The position numbers were made by a program, and so were the translations under genes. From NCBI GenBank assembly GCA_040382215.1, contig JBEIFW010000155.1, forward strand, positions 1 to 8,224: a stretch of 8,224 nucleotides of DNA. The letters run 5' to 3'. Below are positions 1 to 6,029 of the stretch, one piece after another. Below the pieces are notes generated by a model that was not told where the DNA came from, did not search any database, and saw nothing but the letters and a program-made list of their open reading frames with translations. Position 1 is the stretch's first letter; the number at the start of each line of letters is the position of its first letter. Origin of the DNA: JBEIFW01 sp040382215 (lineage in GTDB: Bacteria; Actinomycetota; Acidimicrobiia; Acidimicrobiales; Ilumatobacteraceae).

Positions 1-149
1 AGCTTGTCCATGATGGGGGCGTAGCCGTTGGGGCCCACCTCCTCCATCTGGGCGTGGTATTCCTCCTCGTTGGGATAGATGTGGTCGTCCATGTAGCGCT
101 TGACTTCGTCAAGCATGCGGCGACCCTGCTCGGTGAACTCGTACGGCAC
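1..149 (-). CDS. Acyl-CoA dehydrogenase family protein, N-terminal fragment
   Basis: Only the first 49 codons are in the window; the gene runs off the left edge. I chose the GTG at 149-147 because a purine-rich GAGAGAGGGGA ribosome-binding sequence lies just upstream and the family N-terminus begins right there. The translation starts (V/M)PYEFTEQGRRMLDEVKRYM and continues DDHIYPNEEEYHAQ. A helix followed by 'DxHxYPNE' is typical of the N-terminal helical domain of FAD-dependent acyl-CoA dehydrogenases, in the large-subfamily (FadE/ACAD10-11-like) style. Such enzymes oxidise an acyl-CoA thioester to the 2,3-enoyl-CoA and pass electrons to ETF. The catalytic base and FAD-binding parts are outside the window, so the substrate cannot be guessed. 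It lies 53 bp downstream of the Rieske oxygenase gene on the same strand, so co-transcription is likely. The family call rests on a short stretch and on remembered family features. Confidence 0.72.
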   Translation of the reverse strand, partial: MPYEFTEQGRRMLDEVKRYMDDHIYPNEEEYHAQMEEVGPNGYAPIMDK

Positions 150-170
150 CGCCGTCCCCTCTCTCCGTCG

Positions 171-209
171 TCTCGCTCAGGCGTCTTGCTCAGGCATCTT
201 GCTCAGGCA
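171..209. repeat. 13-bp direct repeat, three tandem copies
   Basis: Copies are at 171-183 (tctcgctcaggcg), 184-196 and 197-209 (both tcttgctcaggca); the last two are identical and the first differs at two positions. On the minus strand each unit contains TGA. The copy at 197-209 supplies the stop codon and last codons of the Rieske gene, and the other two fall in the gap before the acyl-CoA dehydrogenase. Because 13 is 1 modulo 3, the three TGA triplets fall in three different reading frames. Probably a slippage-derived duplication; no function is evident. Confidence 0.85.
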
Positions 210-1588
210 TCGGTCGGCCAGGCGCCCACGAAGTCCCGCACCCGCTGCTGCAGGTGCCGGGCCCGGACCTCCTGGTAGTTGCCCAGCGTCTGGCCGCGCT
301 TCGCGCTCGAGCGGAAGCCGCGGGTCTGCGCCGCCATGTTGGACGTGTCCTGGTCGTACACCCGGCCGAGGGCGCCGAGGCCTTCTGCGAGGGAGTACGA
401 GTCGTCCACGTCGAGTTCGATCACCTCGGGTGGGGCGGGGGCGCGGCGGCCGTCACCGGGGCGGGGTCGCATCATCAGCAGGTCGAACCAGCTGTAGTCG
501 ACCGACTCCGGGTCCGGGCGGAACCGGTAGACCATCGAGAGCTGCAGCCCGGGGAAGAAGAACGCGTTCGGGAACACGAAGTACTCGATCGAGTCGAGCG
601 TCATCGACTGGCTCAGGCCCGAGAAGTCCCGGCCATAGGCCTCGCCCATCCGGGCCTGCACGAGTTTGGCCATCATGTCCCGGGCCCGCATCCCGTCCGG
701 GAGGGCGGGCACGTCGGCGGCACCGCGCCGCATCGTGGTGCGCTCCCAAAGCTGTTCCTCGGTGAACTGCGGATTGCGCAGCGGGGAGTTGAGCCCGGTC
801 GTGTGGATGAAGCGCGACACGTTCGGCTCGAACACGTCGTACTGCGTGACAACTTCGTCGCCGAGCTTGCCCGTCGCGTGGGTCTCCCGCACGTGGTACG
901 CCTCGAGGAACGCCTCGGCGGCCGCTTTCCAGTTGCAGGGCAACCGTTTACGCACGTGGGTCTCGATGAATCGGTCTGCGAGGCCCCAGTCGGCCCAGTG
1001 CCGGGGCAGCACGCCGAGGTAGTCCGAGAGCGGGGCGGCGGCCGGGTCGAAGTTGACGAACACGAAGCCTTCCCAGACCTCGACGCTGATCGCGGCGAGC
1101 TGGTGGCTGTCGTCGGTGACGTGCGGGAAGTCCCAACGCTGCGGCAACTCGATGAGCTGCCCGTCCAGCGACCAACGCCAGCCGTGGAACGGGCATCGCA
1201 GCTCCTTTGATTTGCCGCAGGTGCCGGGCGGCTTGAGCTGCGTGCCGCGGTGCATGCACGCGTTGGCGTAGGCCTTGATCGCGCCGGATTCGGTGCGCAG
1301 CACGATTGCGGAGAGCGGCCCGACGTCGTAGACGAAGTAGCGGCCCGGCTCGGGGAGGTGGTCGACGTGGCAGGCCCACTGCCAGACCGTCGACCACATC
1401 GAGCGCTCCTCGGCGCGGGCGTAGGCCTCCGAGGTGTAGACGGTGTACGGGATGTCCTCGTCGCCCCGGAACGTGTAGCTCTGCTCGAGCAACGGCGCCG
1501 GCGGCGGCACCGGGTCGGCCAGGAGCTGGTCCTTGAGCGACGGCCCGATCTCCCGGGCTTCGCCCGGGCGCAGCGTCAGGTCGGTCAT
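203..1588 (-). CDS. Rieske [2Fe-2S] aromatic ring-hydroxylating oxygenase, alpha subunit
   Basis: A 461-residue protein of normal length for the catalytic subunit of a Rieske non-haem iron oxygenase, which hydroxylates or demethylates an organic substrate with O2 and electrons from a reductase. The Rieske cluster motif is complete: C111-x-H113 and C132-x2-H135 in CMHRG...CPFHGWRW. The mononuclear iron site follows in the NWKAAAEAFLEAYHVRETH region, giving H232 and H237. The third ligand is probably D414 in YDQDTSNMAAQ. The acid bridging the two metal centres would be E229; most ring-hydroxylating dioxygenases have Asp there, while carnitine and betaine oxygenases have Glu. The ATG at 1588 has a strong GGAAGGGGAACGG ribosome-binding sequence directly upstream. 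No beta subunit, ferredoxin or reductase is visible, so electron partners must come from elsewhere. It lies between the CapA-like gene (57 bp upstream) and an acyl-CoA dehydrogenase (53 bp downstream), all on the same strand. The substrate is not inferable. Confidence 0.93.
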   Translation of the reverse strand: MTDLTLRPGEAREIGPSLKDQLLADPVPPPAPLLEQSYTFRGDEDIPYTVYTSEAYARAEERSMWSTVWQWACHVDHLPEPGRYFVYDVGPLSAIVLRTESGAIKAYANACMHRGTQLKPPGTCGKSKELRCPFHGWRWSLDGQLIELPQRWDFPHVTDDSHQLAAISVEVWEGFVFVNFDPAAAPLSDYLGVLPRHWADWGLADRFIETHVRKRLPCNWKAAAEAFLEAYHVRETHATGKLGDEVVTQYDVFEPNVSRFIHTTGLNSPLRNPQFTEEQLWERTTMRRGAADVPALPDGMRARDMMAKLVQARMGEAYGRDFSGLSQSMTLDSIEYFVFPNAFFFPGLQLSMVYRFRPDPESVDYSWFDLLMMRPRPGDGRRAPAPPEVIELDVDDSYSLAEGLGALGRVYDQDTSNMAAQTRGFRSSAKRGQTLGNYQEVRARHLQQRVRDFVGAWPTDA

Positions 1589-1608
1589 CCGTTCCCCTTC
1601 CGGAGTGA

Positions 1609-1624
1609 CATCACGACTGTGATG
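1609..1624. promoter_or_regulatory. 16-bp inverted repeat upstream of the Rieske gene, possible operator
   Basis: CATCAC-GACT-GTGATG is a perfect inverted repeat with 6-bp arms and a 4-bp spacer, 20 bp upstream of the Rieske start codon. It overlaps the proposed -10 element and transcription start, as expected for a repressor site. The regulator is unknown; a GntR- or TetR-type protein is possible. It is short enough to occur by chance, and no second copy was noticed in the window. Confidence 0.35.
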
Positions 1625-1649
1625 CTACCGGTGGGACCCGCAGGGTCAG
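1622..1649 (-). promoter_or_regulatory. Candidate promoter for the Rieske / acyl-CoA dehydrogenase genes
   Basis: Reading the minus strand, CTGACC (1649-1644; four of six matches to TTGACA) is followed after 16 nt by TAGCAT (1627-1622), which fits TANNNT. The start site would be near 1615 with a leader of about 27 nt carrying the ribosome-binding site. The -35 overlaps the stop codon of the CapA-like gene, so the Rieske gene could be transcribed independently of it. The evidence is consensus matching only. Confidence 0.3.
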
Positions 1650-3979
1650 GTCGGGCCGCCCGTGAGGTAGCCGGTCACGTCGACGACCAGGTGCGTCCCC
1701 GACTGGCTGAAGTAGGACAACGCGCCGCTCGGGCCCATCGGGAGCACGGCGGCGTTCGGCCGCACGTCGCCGGCGACCACGTTGACGGTCGAGGCGAGGG
1801 GCCGGACCGGCGTCGCGGGGTAGGCGGTCACGTAGCCGGGCGCAGCGGCGTCGACGGCGGTCACGTTGACAGCGAGGCCGGCCACGCCCGAGTCCGGCAC
1901 CCCGGCAACGCCGCGGTGGCTGAAGGTCCGCGTGTCCCCGGCGAGGAGGGGCGTGGGGGTCGGTTCCCGGGTGTCGAACGCCCGCGACGGCGCCAGCGGG
2001 ACGAACCGGCCCTCGGTCCCGGTCGCCGAGCCCGGCCCGGTCACGTACCCGGTGACGTCGACGACGAGGTGCGCGGCATACTGGGTGAGCACCTGCAGCG
2101 CCCCGTCCGGGCCGAGGCGCACGAAGGCGAGGGTCGCCGCGGTGGCGCCCGGCCCGTCCAGGTTCACGTTGGACACCTCCGGGCGGGTCAGGCCGCTCGG
2201 CCACGCCGTCACGAACCCCGCCGCCGTGGCCTCGGTGCCGGTCACGTTGACGACCACGGCGGCCACGCCCCCCTCGGGCACCCCGGCGCGCCCGAGGACG
2301 GGCACGGTCACGGCGGCGCCACCACCCGCCCGGGCGCCCACGGTCGGCCCGGTGAGGTCGCGGGTGTCGAGCAGCCGGGACGGGGTGACCGGCACGATGC
2401 GGCCGGCGCTCGCCGGGCCCGACGGCACGAACCAGCCCGACACGTCCACCACGAGGTGCGCCCCGGACTGGCTGTAGATGCTGATCTCGCCCCGCTCCCC
2501 GAGCGGAACCACGACGAGGTTCGGGCGGATCTGTTCGACCGCCGTGAGGTTGAGGCTCGAGGCGAACGGACGGGCGGGACCGGTGGGCCAGACGGTCACG
2601 AACCCGGGACCGCCGGCGCCCACGACGGTCACCGTCAGCGCTACTGCGCTCACCCCGGCCGGCGGGACGCCGCCCCGGCCGGCGACGGGGATCGAGCGGG
2701 CCGACTGCGGGCACAGGTACCCGGCGTCGCCGAGGGTGCGGGTGTCGAGGATGCGGACCGGGTCGGCGGGCACGAACACCGACGGCGACGTCGGCGGGGC
2801 GAACCCGGTGACCGGCACGTTCGTCGGCAGCTCGACGGCGCACCGCACCGGCACCGGACCTGCCGGAGCCGTGGCGACGAACGGGCCGAGCACCGATCGG
2901 GTCCGGGTGAGCGACTCGGCGAGGCGGGCCCGGGTCCACGACGGCACGTCGGGTGCGGCGAGGTCGGCCAGCACCGGCCGGATCACGTATCCGCCGGTGT
3001 CGTCGACCCATGTCGGGTGCACCACCGGCCGGTGCGTGGTGATCGTGCCGTCGGTGGCCCGGGTGACGGCCACGGTGACGATCGCCCCGTCCTGGGCGGA
3101 GGCCGGCCACGCCGGGTCGGGCCCCGGGAGGTTCGACAGCAGGTTGCTGGTGCCGTACACGACCCACCGCCCGTTCACCTGCTCGATGGGCTGCAGGACG
3201 TGCACGTGCTCGCCCACGATCAGGTCGACGACCCCGCTGGCGGTGAGCACCTCGGCGAGCGCACGCTGGGCGGCGCTGACCCGCCAGTCCTTCTCGATGC
3301 CCCAATGGAGGTTGACGATCACGTACTCGGCCCCCCGGGCCCGCGCCTCGACGGCATCGGCGACGATGCGGTCCGGATCGAGGAACCGCACCCGCCAGGG
3401 TTGGTCGGGCGGGAGCCGCAGGCCGTTGATCGAGTAGGTGTAGTTGAGCTGGCTGAAGCGGACGCCGTTCGCGGTGAACACCTGGGGCTCGGCCTCGGCG
3501 GGGGTGCGGGCCATGCCCGACGACCCGATGCCGGCCGCTTCCAGCGCATCGACGGTGGCGTCGATGCCCGAGCTGCCGCGGTCGAAGGCGTGGTTCGATG
3601 CTGTCGAGCAGCGGTCGTACCCCGCCGAGGCGATGCCGTCGACGATCTCGCGGGGGACGCCGTAGAGCGGGTGGTACGACAGCGGTTCGCCCGGCGGGGC
3701 GATCGGGGTCTCGAGGTGGCAGATGGCCAGGTCGACCGAGGCGACCAGTGGCGCGATGCGGGCGAACATCGGGCGGAAGTCGTACGCGCCGTTCCCGTAG
3801 CGCAGGGCGGCCGACAGCACCGGCCGGTGGGGGAGGATGTCACCGGAGAAGGCCATGGTCACCGTGACCGGTTCCGGCGGTGACGCAGCGGCGGGCGCCG
3901 GGGCGATCGTCGACGACGCAGCGGTCAGCACGACGGCAGACCCGATCGCTCGCCGCCACGCCCGCTCCCGGATCCCCAT
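1646..3979 (-). CDS. Secreted CapA-family (poly-gamma-glutamate synthesis-like) metallophosphatase-fold protein with three C-terminal repeats
   Basis: A 777-residue exported protein. Residues 1-33 form a signal peptide: a basic start with RER and RR, a hydrophobic stretch at 11-22, and an Ala/Pro-rich end with possible cleavage near 30-33. Residues about 38-320 match the CapA/PGA_cap calcineurin-like fold: FSGDIL (44-49), HLETP (88-92), ASNHAFDRG (127-135), LHWGIE (224-229) and GEHVHVLQPIE (256-266). These are the usual metal-site blocks, with His instead of the common Asn before LE and Val instead of Pro in 'GxHPHV'. A linker (about 320-400) leads to three repeats of about 115 residues (402-518, 528-646, 659-772). 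I chose the ATG at 3979 because the signal peptide begins there; the frame stays open further upstream, but only antisense to the cyclase gene. The ribosome-binding sequence is weak. CapA homologues are linked to capsule or polyglutamate biology, but no capBC partners are present, so the substrate is unknown. Confidence 0.88.
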   Translation of the reverse strand: MGIRERAWRRAIGSAVVLTAASSTIAPAPAAASPPEPVTVTMAFSGDILPHRPVLSAALRYGNGAYDFRPMFARIAPLVASVDLAICHLETPIAPPGEPLSYHPLYGVPREIVDGIASAGYDRCSTASNHAFDRGSSGIDATVDALEAAGIGSSGMARTPAEAEPQVFTANGVRFSQLNYTYSINGLRLPPDQPWRVRFLDPDRIVADAVEARARGAEYVIVNLHWGIEKDWRVSAAQRALAEVLTASGVVDLIVGEHVHVLQPIEQVNGRWVVYGTSNLLSNLPGPDPAWPASAQDGAIVTVAVTRATDGTITTHRPVVHPTWVDDTGGYVIRPVLADLAAPDVPSWTRARLAESLTRTRSVLGPFVATAPAGPVPVRCAVELPTNVPVTGFAPPTSPSVFVPADPVRILDTRTLGDAGYLCPQSARSIPVAGRGGVPPAGVSAVALTVTVVGAGGPGFVTVWPTGPARPFASSLNLTAVEQIRPNLVVVPLGERGEISIYSQSGAHLVVDVSGWFVPSGPASAGRIVPVTPSRLLDTRDLTGPTVGARAGGGAAVTVPVLGRAGVPEGGVAAVVVNVTGTEATAAGFVTAWPSGLTRPEVSNVNLDGPGATAATLAFVRLGPDGALQVLTQYAAHLVVDVTGYVTGPGSATGTEGRFVPLAPSRAFDTREPTPTPLLAGDTRTFSHRGVAGVPDSGVAGLAVNVTAVDAAAPGYVTAYPATPVRPLASTVNVVAGDVRPNAAVLPMGPSGALSYFSQSGTHLVVDVTGYLTGGPT
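1664..2776 (-). repeat. Three tandem ~115-residue modules in the CapA-like protein
   Basis: The modules lie at about 2776-2426, 2398-2042 and 2005-1664. Each follows the same plan: FVP or IVP, then P[VS]R..DTR; then G.AGVP or G.GGVP; then a beta-rich V.VNVT-like strand; then [GF][FY]VT.[WY]P; then a Pro/Asn-containing strand; then HLVVDV[ST]G[WY]. They are diverged copies, not exact DNA repeats. I recall this module, often repeated, at the ends of secreted proteins from Acidimicrobiia. A cell-surface, carbohydrate or wall-binding role is inference. I do not know a family name for it. Confidence 0.85.
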
Positions 3980-4006
3980 CCCGCGAGTCTGCCCCGGCGG
4001 CAGGGG

Positions 4007-4018
4007 TACGGTCGGAGG
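4007..4018 (+). promoter_or_regulatory. Candidate -10 box for a leaderless transcript of the cyclase-UGSC operon
   Basis: TACGGT at 4007-4012 fits TANNNT and is followed by exactly 6 nt before the ATG at 4019. That would place the transcription start at or next to the A of the start codon, the geometry common for leaderless mRNAs in actinobacteria. No convincing -35 is seen. An alternative is translation from the GGAGG at 4014-4018, but it abuts the ATG with no spacer and is poorly placed as a Shine-Dalgarno site. The whole divergent gap (3980-4018) is 39 bp, so any promoters for the two genes must overlap. Confidence 0.35.
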
Positions 4019-4963
4019 ATGGCCGACGGGGGGTTGCCGGGCTACGACGAACTGCCCGAGGTGCCCGGCCTCGGGATGCGCCACGCGTGGGACGTCTGGG
4101 GCCGTGACGACGTGCTCGGCTCGGTCAACCTGATCACGCCCGAGCGGGTCGCCGCCGCCCGGGCGGGCATCGTCACCGGCGTCCTCCACCCGCTCGACCT
4201 GCCGCTCGACGTGCCGAATCCACCGCTGTACGGCCGCCGCGCCTACCGCCATCACGTCCGGCCGTTGAACCGTCACGAGATGGACGACCATCTCGACGAC
4301 TTCCATCCCCAGGGCTCGACCCAGTGGGACGCGCTCGGCCACGTGCGCTGCCGGGAGCACGGCTACTGGGGTGGCCGCACCCAGGACCCGACCGAGGGAC
4401 CCAATGGCCTGGGCATCCACCACTGGGCCCGCCACGGCATCGCCGGGCGCGGGATCCTGCTCGACGTCGCCGCCCGGCTTGCGGCGGTGGACCCGAGCTA
4501 CGACCCGCTCGAGCCACGCGCGATCACGGCCGAGGACCTGCGCGTCACGCTCGAGGCGCAGGGTGTCACCCCGGCCGTCGGCGATGTCTGGTGCGTGCGC
4601 ACGGGCTGGGTGACGGCCTACCGCCGGCTCGGTCCGACCGCCCGGGCCGACTATGCGACCGAACCGCGCGCCGCCGGTCTGCAGGCCGACGAGGCCATGG
4701 CCCGGTTCCTGTGGAACGCGCATCCGGCGGCGTTGGTGTGCGACAACCCGGCCGTCGAGCGTGCCCCGGGCGACCCGGCCGTCGGGTCGTTGCACCGGCG
4801 GCTGTTGCCGCGGTTGGGGTTTGCGCTCGGGGAGATGTTCGACCTCGACGCCCTCGCCGCCGCCTGCGCCGCCGACGGGCGCTGGACGTTCTTCTTCGTG
4901 GCGGCGCCGCTGCACGTCCCCGACGGACTCGGCTCGCCTGGCAACGCCGTGGCCATCCGATGA
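4019..4963 (+). CDS. Cyclase-family (kynurenine formamidase-like) metal-dependent hydrolase
   Basis: A 314-residue protein of the PF04199 'cyclase' superfamily, whose characterised members include kynurenine formamidase and isatin hydrolase; these hydrolyse amide or lactam-type bonds using a bound divalent metal. Signatures are QGSTQWDALGHV (98-109) for the HxGTHxD region, GDVWCVRTGW (188-197), LHRRLLPRLGFALGEMFDLDALA (258-280; H259 and E272 are the expected late metal-site/catalytic residues) and GLGSPGNAVAI near the end. Relative to HxGTHxD, Q98 and Q102 occupy the two His positions while D104 and a later H108 remain. I recall the 'TQWD' form as a recurring subfamily, so this is probably not degeneration. 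The ATG at 4019 gives the full N-terminal motif 'GYDELP..PGLGMRHAW'. It is the first gene of the operon, and its stop overlaps the next start as ATGA. The substrate is unknown. Confidence 0.88.
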   Translation: MADGGLPGYDELPEVPGLGMRHAWDVWGRDDVLGSVNLITPERVAAARAGIVTGVLHPLDLPLDVPNPPLYGRRAYRHHVRPLNRHEMDDHLDDFHPQGSTQWDALGHVRCREHGYWGGRTQDPTEGPNGLGIHHWARHGIAGRGILLDVAARLAAVDPSYDPLEPRAITAEDLRVTLEAQGVTPAVGDVWCVRTGWVTAYRRLGPTARADYATEPRAAGLQADEAMARFLWNAHPAALVCDNPAVERAPGDPAVGSLHRRLLPRLGFALGEMFDLDALAAACAADGRWTFFFVAAPLHVPDGLGSPGNAVAIR

Positions 4964-6003
4964 GCGGCGCAGCCCGGACCTACCACGTCGAGGCCGACGA
5001 CGTGCAGGCCTTCTACCGGGAGCGGGGCTGGACCGACGGGCTGCCGGTCGTTGCGCCGACCCCCGAACGGGTGCACGCGATGCTCGAGTGGGCGGGCGCC
5101 GTACCCGGGCTCGTGGTCGGCGTCGAACCGGTCAAGCAGCGGCCGTTGACGGCGGAGAAGGTGGCGGTCAACGCCGTGCTGGCGGGTTGCCTGCCGTCGG
5201 ACTTCCCGGTCGTGGCGGCGGCCGTGGACGCGCTGTGCCGGCCGGAGCTGCTCGTCCACGGGGCGACGGCCTCGACGGGTGGCTGCGCGATCCTGCTGGT
5301 GGTCAACGGCCCGGTGCGTCACGACCTCGGGATGTCGTCGGCGCACTCGGCGCTCGCCGGCCCGGACCGGGCCTCGGTGTGCATCGGCCGCGCCGTGCGC
5401 CTGGTGCTACGCAACCTGCTCGAGGTCCGGCCCGGGGAGCTCGACCGCTCCACCCTCGGCCATCCCGGCAAGCTGTCGTGGTGCCTCGCCGAGGACGAGG
5501 AAGGCGCCGTCCCCTGGCGCGCGCTGGGCGCCGAGCGAGGCGTCCCCGAGGGAACGTCGTCGGTGACGGCGTTCGCAGCGTCGGGGCCTCGGCAGGTCAT
5601 GAACGAATGGACGACCGACCCCGCCGAGGTGCTCGACACGGTCGTCGCCGAGATCCGCGCCACCATGCTGCACTACTCGATCTGGGCCGGGAACTACGCC
5701 GTGGTGATCCCGACACAGTTGCGCTCCGTGTTCCATGCGGCCGGTTGGTCGAAGGCCGACGTGCGGCGGTACGTCCACGAGCGCGCCGTGGTCACCCGTG
5801 GCGACTGGGAACGCGTCGGCAAGCGAGCGGTCGTCAACGACGCCAACCGCACCACCGAGTACCGGGCGCTCCCGACGCCCGATCACCTGCTGGTGGTCGC
5901 CGCGGGCGGCGACGCCGGCGGGTTCGCCGCCGTGATCCCCCCGTGGCTCGGTCCCAAGTCCGCCGCCGTCACCGTCGGTGTCGGCGCGTGCTTCGACTGT
6001 TGA
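4960..6003 (+). CDS. Conserved protein of unknown function with 'TDGLPVV.PT' signature, UGSC selenoprotein partner
   Basis: A 347-residue protein with no signal peptide or clear membrane helix, presumably cytoplasmic. It starts at the ATG at 4960 inside the ATGA overlap with the cyclase stop, implying translational coupling; no separate ribosome-binding site is visible. Recognisable blocks are RGWTDGLPVVAPTPERVHAML (22-42), a KVAVNAVLAGCLPSDFPVV segment (67-85), VNGPVR..LGM (115-125), GRAVRLVLRN (143-152), HPGKLSWCLAEDEE (168-181) and LLVVAAGGDAGGFAAVIP (310-327). I recall this organisation from uncharacterised proteins encoded beside, or fused to, UGSC-family (seleno)proteins, but I cannot name a reaction. 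It has seven cysteines (77, 92, 109, 141, 175, 344, 347). The last two form a CFDC tail at the extreme C-terminus, which could be a redox pair. The selenoprotein gene follows after 26 bp. Existence as a gene is certain; function is unknown. Confidence 0.85.
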   Translation: MSGAARTYHVEADDVQAFYRERGWTDGLPVVAPTPERVHAMLEWAGAVPGLVVGVEPVKQRPLTAEKVAVNAVLAGCLPSDFPVVAAAVDALCRPELLVHGATASTGGCAILLVVNGPVRHDLGMSSAHSALAGPDRASVCIGRAVRLVLRNLLEVRPGELDRSTLGHPGKLSWCLAEDEEGAVPWRALGAERGVPEGTSSVTAFAASGPRQVMNEWTTDPAEVLDTVVAEIRATMLHYSIWAGNYAVVIPTQLRSVFHAAGWSKADVRRYVHERAVVTRGDWERVGKRAVVNDANRTTEYRALPTPDHLLVVAAGGDAGGFAAVIPPWLGPKSAAVTVGVGACFDC

Positions 6004-6017
6004 GCCCATCTCGTCCC

Positions 6018-6022
6018 GGAGG
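6018..6022 (+). promoter_or_regulatory. Ribosome-binding site of the UGSC selenoprotein gene
   Basis: GGAGG at 6018-6022 is a full Shine-Dalgarno core, 7 nt before the ATG at 6030. This supports 6030 over the other ATG at 6023, which is out of frame and too close. Confidence 0.75.
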
Positions 6023-6029
6023 ATGCCCG

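Noticed and set aside
1250..3883. A long open frame on the plus strand (877 codons) antisense to the Rieske and CapA-like genes.
   Set aside because: The translation is low-complexity Arg/Gly/His/Val-rich sequence with no family motifs, as expected for the antisense of GC-rich codons. The minus-strand genes beneath it have clear motifs.
3980..4915. N-terminal extension of the CapA-like frame by over 300 codons to 4915.
   Set aside because: It is antisense to the well-supported cyclase gene, and a signal peptide begins at the ATG at 3979.
6001..6003. TGA directly after CFDC in the TDGLPVV gene as a second Sec codon.
   Set aside because: The frame ends after only nine more codons at another TGA (6031-6033 region), overlaps the next gene's ribosome-binding site, and no suitably spaced hairpin was seen.
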